The translations under genes were made by a program, and so were the position numbers. 10,503 nucleotides of DNA, taken from contig CAMGAM010000036.1 in the NCBI GenBank assembly GCA_946007485.1, forward strand, positions 1-10,503, read 5' to 3'. Shown piece after piece: positions 6,461-10,503 of this stretch. Within the stretch, counting starts at the first letter, position 1. Each line of letters starts with the position of its first letter. This stretch comes from an uncultured Mycoplasmatota bacterium. Its GTDB lineage: Bacteria; Bacillota_I; Bacilli_A; RF39; UBA660. Under the pieces are notes generated by a model that made no database searches, was not told the origin of the DNA, and worked only from the letters and a program-made list of their open reading frames with translations.

Positions 6461-7759
6461 TTAATTTTTTATTTCGTTAAAATATTCATCAATATCTTTC
6501 ATTGTTGTATGAGTCATAATGACAAATCTAGGTATTTTGAATTTATCGACACCTACTTCAGCTAACTTATATCCATAATAAGTTGGTACTTCTCCAATAA
6601 AGGCCATAGTAAAGCCAGCTTCTTTTAAAAGATTCATGGAGTAATCATTATATTCATAAAATGGATAACAGAAAGCTCTGGTATTATTTAATGCATTTCT
6701 ACTTGTAGCTAAATCATCTAGAATAGTTTCTTTAGGAAGGCATTTTATTTCAGCTCCTTGGCCTCCAGGACATTTACCACCATTATGCATATTATGACTA
6801 TGGGAATGGAGTTCAATGTAATCTGTTTTATAATATGTGCTAGGATCATACCATGAAGATACTAAAAAGATAGTAGCATTCATTTTATATTCTGTTAACA
6901 TATCAACACCAACTTTAGTTCTTCCACCATCATCGATAGTGATTAAAACACTTTTTGGTAATTGTAATTTTCTATCCATGTACATTTCTAATTCATCCAT
7001 AGTGACAGTGAAGATATTATTTTCTTTAAAATAATCTAGGTGAGTTTTAAATTGGGCTTTTGAATGACATATTGCTTCATTGCATCCCTTGGCATCTTCA
7101 GGATCATTTTCATCATAAAAGAAGTGATAATTTAATACTGCTACACCATTAGAATTTGATAAATTAGTATTATGATGATCATAGATGCTTCCAATATCAT
7201 CTTCTTTTATATATAATAGTTGATTAGCAAATTCAATACCATAACGATTAGTATCTTTAATAATGATAGCAAAATCATATGATTTATTTATAGTATATAG
7301 ATAATTGCCGAATTTATCATAAAAAGATACTTCATCTTTGGTTTTAATATTTTGATTAAAAGGAATGTATCTTTGATATCGTTTATTTGTTATAGTATTT
7401 TCTTTAGTAGGATCAACATCTTGATATTTAATATAGGTATTTTCAATATTTTTAATTTTAAAATATTTAGTATTTTTATCTATATTAATATCTTCAAGTA
7501 GGAGCATAACTGATTCATTTATTTTACCAATTGGATTTCCTTCTGAATCATATAACTTTGTTTCTTTGTTGGTTATGACATTTTCTTGATAATGACTCTT
7601 GATACCATCAATGACTTCTTGGGCACTATTTTTTCTATAAAGTTCTTTTTCAGATGATATTAACTTGTAGAATATTAATCCAATTAATAATAAAGCAATG
7701 ATAGCAAATATGATAGTAGATAATTTTAATTTTCTTTTCTTTTTTTTATTTGTTCTCAT
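6461..7759 (-). CDS. Membrane-anchored polysaccharide deacetylase (NodB/CE4) with SH3-like repeats
   Basis: A 432-residue exported protein. A lysine-rich N-terminus and one membrane segment (about 13-34) anchor it. Two repeated stretches (about 65-115 and 143-190), each with a Lys-x-Tyr-Asp or Phe-Tyr-Asp start and strand-like pattern, resemble bacterial SH3-type domains. The catalytic domain runs from about 205 to the end: VLNYHFF (208-214), metal/base motif TIDDGG (274-279, Asp276 and Asp277), LHSHSHNMH (317-325, candidate zinc ligands His318 and His322), and RAFCYPF (361-367). CE4 enzymes remove N- or O-acetyl groups from sugars in peptidoglycan or exopolysaccharide. Its place between the polymerase and PssD/PssE favours the polymer made by this locus as substrate, but peptidoglycan is possible. 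AAGGAG ends 5 bases before the ATG and overlaps the stop of the preceding gene (TAAGGAG), implying coupling. Cysteines 226/231 and 330/340 could form external disulfides. Confidence 0.88.
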   Translation of the reverse strand: MRTNKKKKRKLKLSTIIFAIIALLLIGLIFYKLISSEKELYRKNSAQEVIDGIKSHYQENVITNKETKLYDSEGNPIGKINESVMLLLEDINIDKNTKYFKIKNIENTYIKYQDVDPTKENTITNKRYQRYIPFNQNIKTKDEVSFYDKFGNYLYTINKSYDFAIIIKDTNRYGIEFANQLLYIKEDDIGSIYDHHNTNLSNSNGVAVLNYHFFYDENDPEDAKGCNEAICHSKAQFKTHLDYFKENNIFTVTMDELEMYMDRKLQLPKSVLITIDDGGRTKVGVDMLTEYKMNATIFLVSSWYDPSTYYKTDYIELHSHSHNMHNGGKCPGGQGAEIKCLPKETILDDLATSRNALNNTRAFCYPFYEYNDYSMNLLKEAGFTMAFIGEVPTYYGYKLAEVGVDKFKIPRFVIMTHTTMKDIDEYFNEIKN

Positions 7760-7768
7760 AGAGACTCC

Positions 7769-10330
7769 TTATTTTAAAATATTATACCACTTTTTTATAA
7801 TAGTTTCTTTTTTAAATTCTTTTACTTTTTTATTGGTATTATTTCCGAATTCTTTTCTTAATTTACTATCTTTCATTAATTTTTCTAAGCAATTAATGTA
7901 TTCTTCTTCATTACGATTTTTGATGATAAATCCATTTTGGTTATGATCAATAATGTCATTTACTCCACTTGAGGTCTCATAGGCAATGCATGGAATTCCA
8001 TAACTCATTGCTTCAAGTAAAACCATCGGAAGTCCTTCAGTAATTGATGCCATAAGAAAGATACTAGATTTTAATAGATAATCTGGTAATTTTTCTTTAG
8101 AAATATATCCTTCTAAAAAAACACTGTCTTCTAGGCGGAGTTCTTTGATTAGTGATTCAAGATGTTTATATTCTTCACCGTCGCCAAGAATGTAAAGATG
8201 CCAATTTTCTCTATCTTTAATTTTGGAGAAGATACGAATTATTTCGTCATTCCTTTTTCCTTTATCGAGTCTACTCATGGTAATTATATTATGATTATCG
8301 AGAGTACTCTTTTTAGTTGGAATGGTATATAGCATATTAGGCATTAAGACTATTTTTGTGTGATGATTATGCTTTAAGAATTTATGATAATCTTGTTCAA
8401 GAGTTTTAGTTAAAGCAAGTAGATAGTCAATGTTAGAATATTTATGTTTTAAAATATTAATATATTTTTTGTTATTGTTATGATAGTGATGTTCTGCTGC
8501 TATTTTGACACTTTCTCTTGAGCCATATTGGCTTAGAAGGACACTAAAATCGTATCTAGTAGAAATTAAATATTTGGATTTACAATTAATAATTTCTTTA
8601 ATTATTAGAATTCTTTTTTTGATCAGAATATTTGTTGCTTTAAGTCCTTCTTTGATTGTATTAATAAATTCTTTATGATGTAGACTTTCTTTAAAGGCTT
8701 CTCTATTTGGTTCGCCATTATATATATATTTAATGGTAATTCGATTATCAATGCGATTAACTTGGTTATTTTTTAAATTGTAGAAAGAGATAATTTCTAT
8801 ATCATATTTATCACATAGTGAATTGGCGGTATTAATAGTAGCAGTTTCAATTCCTCCATATCCTAAATGAAGCATTAAAAATGATACTTTTTTGTCTTTT
8901 ATAGTAGACGTTTTTAAAATACTTCTTTTTATTTTTAACATGGTGATAAGTAATACTAAGAAGATGGAGAAATTTGTATAGATAAATGTGTATCCAGCAT
9001 AGATACTAATACAAAAGAATACTCCTAACCCCATATAAATCATGTATGTTTCTAAATCAATAATTTTTAAATTTTTCAGAATAAAAATAGTTGATTTGAT
9101 AAATTCTTTAATTGGAATAATTAAAAATAAAATGAATCCTAAGATACCAAAAGAGAATAAGGCCATAAAGAAGTCACTTTCTAAAGCTAATGAAGTATCT
9201 TGATTTAAAAAACCTAGTCCAAATATTTTATATTCTAAAGATGATAATTGATATTTTTTCTTAGCATAATTTATTTGTTTAAATCGCATGTTAGATGGGT
9301 GAAGTTTTCCTTCTTCAAATAATTTGGTTAAATATTTACTTGACTCAGTATTCCAGTGTTGATATTCAAGCAGTTTTGTAATATCTTGGTTGGGATACAT
9401 TTTTTTTAATTCTTCTTCAGTTAAAACATCGTCCATTCCTGATTCGTTATTTAAATCATATGTATCAATTTCAGTTGAAGCTACTTGATTGTTAATATCA
9501 GTATTATACTTAACAGGAGTATATTTATAGGTTGAGAACATAATAACAACGGTTAAAGCTACTAAGACGATATTAAAATAATTGGTGTGATGTTCTTTAT
9601 TAAAAATCTTAATAAAGATAGAAATAATTAAATATAGGATAAGAACAATTAAAGTAATGTAATATGGAACTTTAGTACCAATTAAACTTACACCACTAAT
9701 AAATAATAAAAGGATGATAATACGATAATACCATGCTCTCTTAGGACTTAAAATAACATAAATTAATAATGGAAATGTGATTGAAAAAGCATGTCCTAAT
9801 ATTTGTCCTGAATCAAACCATCCTTTATATCCTAATTTACTAGCATCAGCATACTCATATGTAAGGGATGATGTGTTAGTTAAAATAGATATTATAAGCA
9901 AGCCAAAGTATAGACAAAAGGTACTAAGAATAGTCTTTTTTAACTTTCTTAATAATTCTTCTTTATCAGGATAATCCTTACAAAGAATAGAAAAGATAAT
10001 AAACAAAGCAATCATATAAGCAATATTAATTATAAATCTTAGCTCATGGAGTAAAATTGATGACTCAATTAATAAGCGATATAAAATATAGGTGTGTCCA
10101 ATTGTAAATATTATAAAAGTTGAAATATAGATAAACCAACTTTTTTTATTATGGCATTTTGTTATTAATAAATATGTCCCAAGGCCAAAAACGAATAGTG
10201 GCTTTAGATAGGTTGAGATGTTAAATGGTATGATATTTCTAATTGATAGATATGATAAAATATCTAGAAATGGTTGCAGTATAATATATATTAATAATAT
10301 ATTTAATAATCTATCTTGTTTATTTTTCAT
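7769..10330 (-). CDS. Fusion: O-antigen polymerase/ligase-like membrane half plus GT4 glycosyltransferase half
   Basis: An 853-residue protein with two parts. Residues 1-462 are polytopic (roughly 11-12 hydrophobic segments) with a large polar loop (about 263-375) between late segments, the layout of Wzy polymerases and WaaL-type O-antigen ligases; the start with YIILQPFLDIL is typical of Gram-positive members. After a short charged linker (about 463-471), residues 472-853 form a GT-B, GT4-type glycosyltransferase: GGIETATINTA (482-492) near the N-terminus, SRLDKGKRND (676-685), and the donor-site motif TEGLPMVLLEAMSYGIP (754-770) with the E-x7-E pair Glu755 and Glu763. The GT half would face the cytoplasm and use a nucleotide sugar; the membrane half would polymerise or transfer lipid-linked units outside. 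No ribosome binding site or likely start is seen near the junction (around 8920), so it appears to be one chain. AAGGAG lies 7 bases before the ATG. No stop or frame break is present. Confidence 0.85.
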   Translation of the reverse strand: MKNKQDRLLNILLIYIILQPFLDILSYLSIRNIIPFNISTYLKPLFVFGLGTYLLITKCHNKKSWFIYISTFIIFTIGHTYILYRLLIESSILLHELRFIINIAYMIALFIIFSILCKDYPDKEELLRKLKKTILSTFCLYFGLLIISILTNTSSLTYEYADASKLGYKGWFDSGQILGHAFSITFPLLIYVILSPKRAWYYRIIILLLFISGVSLIGTKVPYYITLIVLILYLIISIFIKIFNKEHHTNYFNIVLVALTVVIMFSTYKYTPVKYNTDINNQVASTEIDTYDLNNESGMDDVLTEEELKKMYPNQDITKLLEYQHWNTESSKYLTKLFEEGKLHPSNMRFKQINYAKKKYQLSSLEYKIFGLGFLNQDTSLALESDFFMALFSFGILGFILFLIIPIKEFIKSTIFILKNLKIIDLETYMIYMGLGVFFCISIYAGYTFIYTNFSIFLVLLITMLKIKRSILKTSTIKDKKVSFLMLHLGYGGIETATINTANSLCDKYDIEIISFYNLKNNQVNRIDNRITIKYIYNGEPNREAFKESLHHKEFINTIKEGLKATNILIKKRILIIKEIINCKSKYLISTRYDFSVLLSQYGSRESVKIAAEHHYHNNNKKYINILKHKYSNIDYLLALTKTLEQDYHKFLKHNHHTKIVLMPNMLYTIPTKKSTLDNHNIITMSRLDKGKRNDEIIRIFSKIKDRENWHLYILGDGEEYKHLESLIKELRLEDSVFLEGYISKEKLPDYLLKSSIFLMASITEGLPMVLLEAMSYGIPCIAYETSSGVNDIIDHNQNGFIIKNRNEEEYINCLEKLMKDSKLRKEFGNNTNKKVKEFKKETIIKKWYNILK

Positions 10331-10350
10331 GACTTTCTCCTTCTATATTA

Positions 10351-10503
10351 TTATTTACTATTAATTTCGAATAATTTCAATAATTGTTTAATAATTTCTT
10401 TATTTGAACCTTTATAGTCTTTTAGATTTTCTTCAATATATTGTATATTTTCATTATTTAAAACTCTTTCAATAGCACATGCTAGTGAGTTAGTATCAAT
10501 TTA
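10351..10503 (-). pseudogene. 3' end of a probable glycosyltransferase with an in-frame stop at the window edge
   Basis: Forty-nine sense codons end in TAA (10351-10353), 20 bases before the fusion gene. The translation, with DTNSLACAIERVLNN near its start and a Lys/Glu-rich helical tail, looks like the C-terminus of a GT4 glycosyltransferase, where an Asp-x-x-(S/A)-Leu-Ala-x-Ala-Ile-x-x-(V/L)-Leu helix is usual. It has no ATG, GTG or credible TTG start with a ribosome binding site. The codon in the same frame at the window edge (10501-10503) is TAA. The other two frames close within a few codons. So either the gene is broken by a nonsense or frameshift change near 10500, or there is a base error there, or the resemblance is misleading. 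Only sequence beyond the edge can decide. It belongs to the polysaccharide unit by position and strand. Confidence 0.5.

Noticed and set aside
6837..7034. Plus-strand open frame opposite the deacetylase
   Set aside because: Covers the complement of the catalytic CE4 region; no start signal.
7698..7946. Plus-strand hydrophobic open frame spanning the deacetylase/fusion-gene junction
   Set aside because: The Phe/Leu-rich translation is the expected complement of Lys/Glu-rich minus-strand codons; no ribosome binding site.
9777..9974. Plus-strand open frame opposite the polymerase half
   Set aside because: Antisense to membrane-segment codons of a much better supported gene.
1..10503. Mollicute-style use of UGA for tryptophan
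   Set aside because: Tryptophans in conserved places (for example HWG in the CapA proteins) are TGG, all full-length frames hold under the standard code, and no TGA interrupts them.
1..10503. CRISPR array, insertion sequence, prophage or defence system
   Set aside because: No regularly spaced repeats, no transposase or integrase motifs and no defence-family domains were seen in any frame examined.

Overview
The window is strongly AT-rich (about 30% G+C by eye). It reads as a low-GC Gram-positive bacterium of the Bacilli/Mollicutes-like part of the Firmicutes. The support is AAGGAG-type ribosome binding sites, sigma-A-type promoters, a secreted-polysaccharide toolkit with no outer-membrane genes, and an rnr/smpB neighbourhood like that of Bacillus relatives. 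Every complete gene here ends in TAA, and tryptophan is encoded by TGG, so nothing suggests a recoded UGA. I cannot name the species. All genes lie on the minus strand, so transcription runs from high to low coordinates.

Surface-polysaccharide unit (10503 to about 5380). It opens with the 3' end of a probable glycosyltransferase whose frame is broken by a stop at the window edge. Next is an 853-residue protein that joins a multi-membrane O-antigen polymerase/ligase-like half to a GT4 glycosyltransferase half. Then come a membrane-anchored NodB-type polysaccharide deacetylase with SH3-like repeats, and a PssD/PssE (Alg14/Alg13-like) two-subunit glycosyltransferase whose genes overlap as TAATG. 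Together these would extend a lipid-linked repeat unit, polymerise or ligate it, and deacetylate the product outside the cell. A small PspC-domain membrane protein follows; its own strong promoter is embedded in the end of pssE, and a terminator follows the gene.

Middle (5100 to 4850). A tRNA-Leu(CAA) gene with an encoded CCA has its own -10 box and is followed by a hairpin terminator.

RNA-quality-control unit (4872 to 1). A well-formed promoter (TTTACA, 17 bp, TATAAT) drives rnr (RNase R). Two tandem CapA-type metallophosphatase-fold genes follow, then smpB, which runs off the left edge. RNase R and SmpB act together in tmRNA-dependent ribosome rescue and are often adjacent; the unusual point is the pair of exported CapA paralogues between them.

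No mobile element, CRISPR array or phage gene was seen. The points most worth a second look are the polymerase-GT4 fusion, a six-G run where a one-base slip would fuse PssD to PssE, the CapA pair inside rnr-smpB, the broken glycosyltransferase at the right edge, and an exact 18-bp tandem duplication of the CapA stop region.
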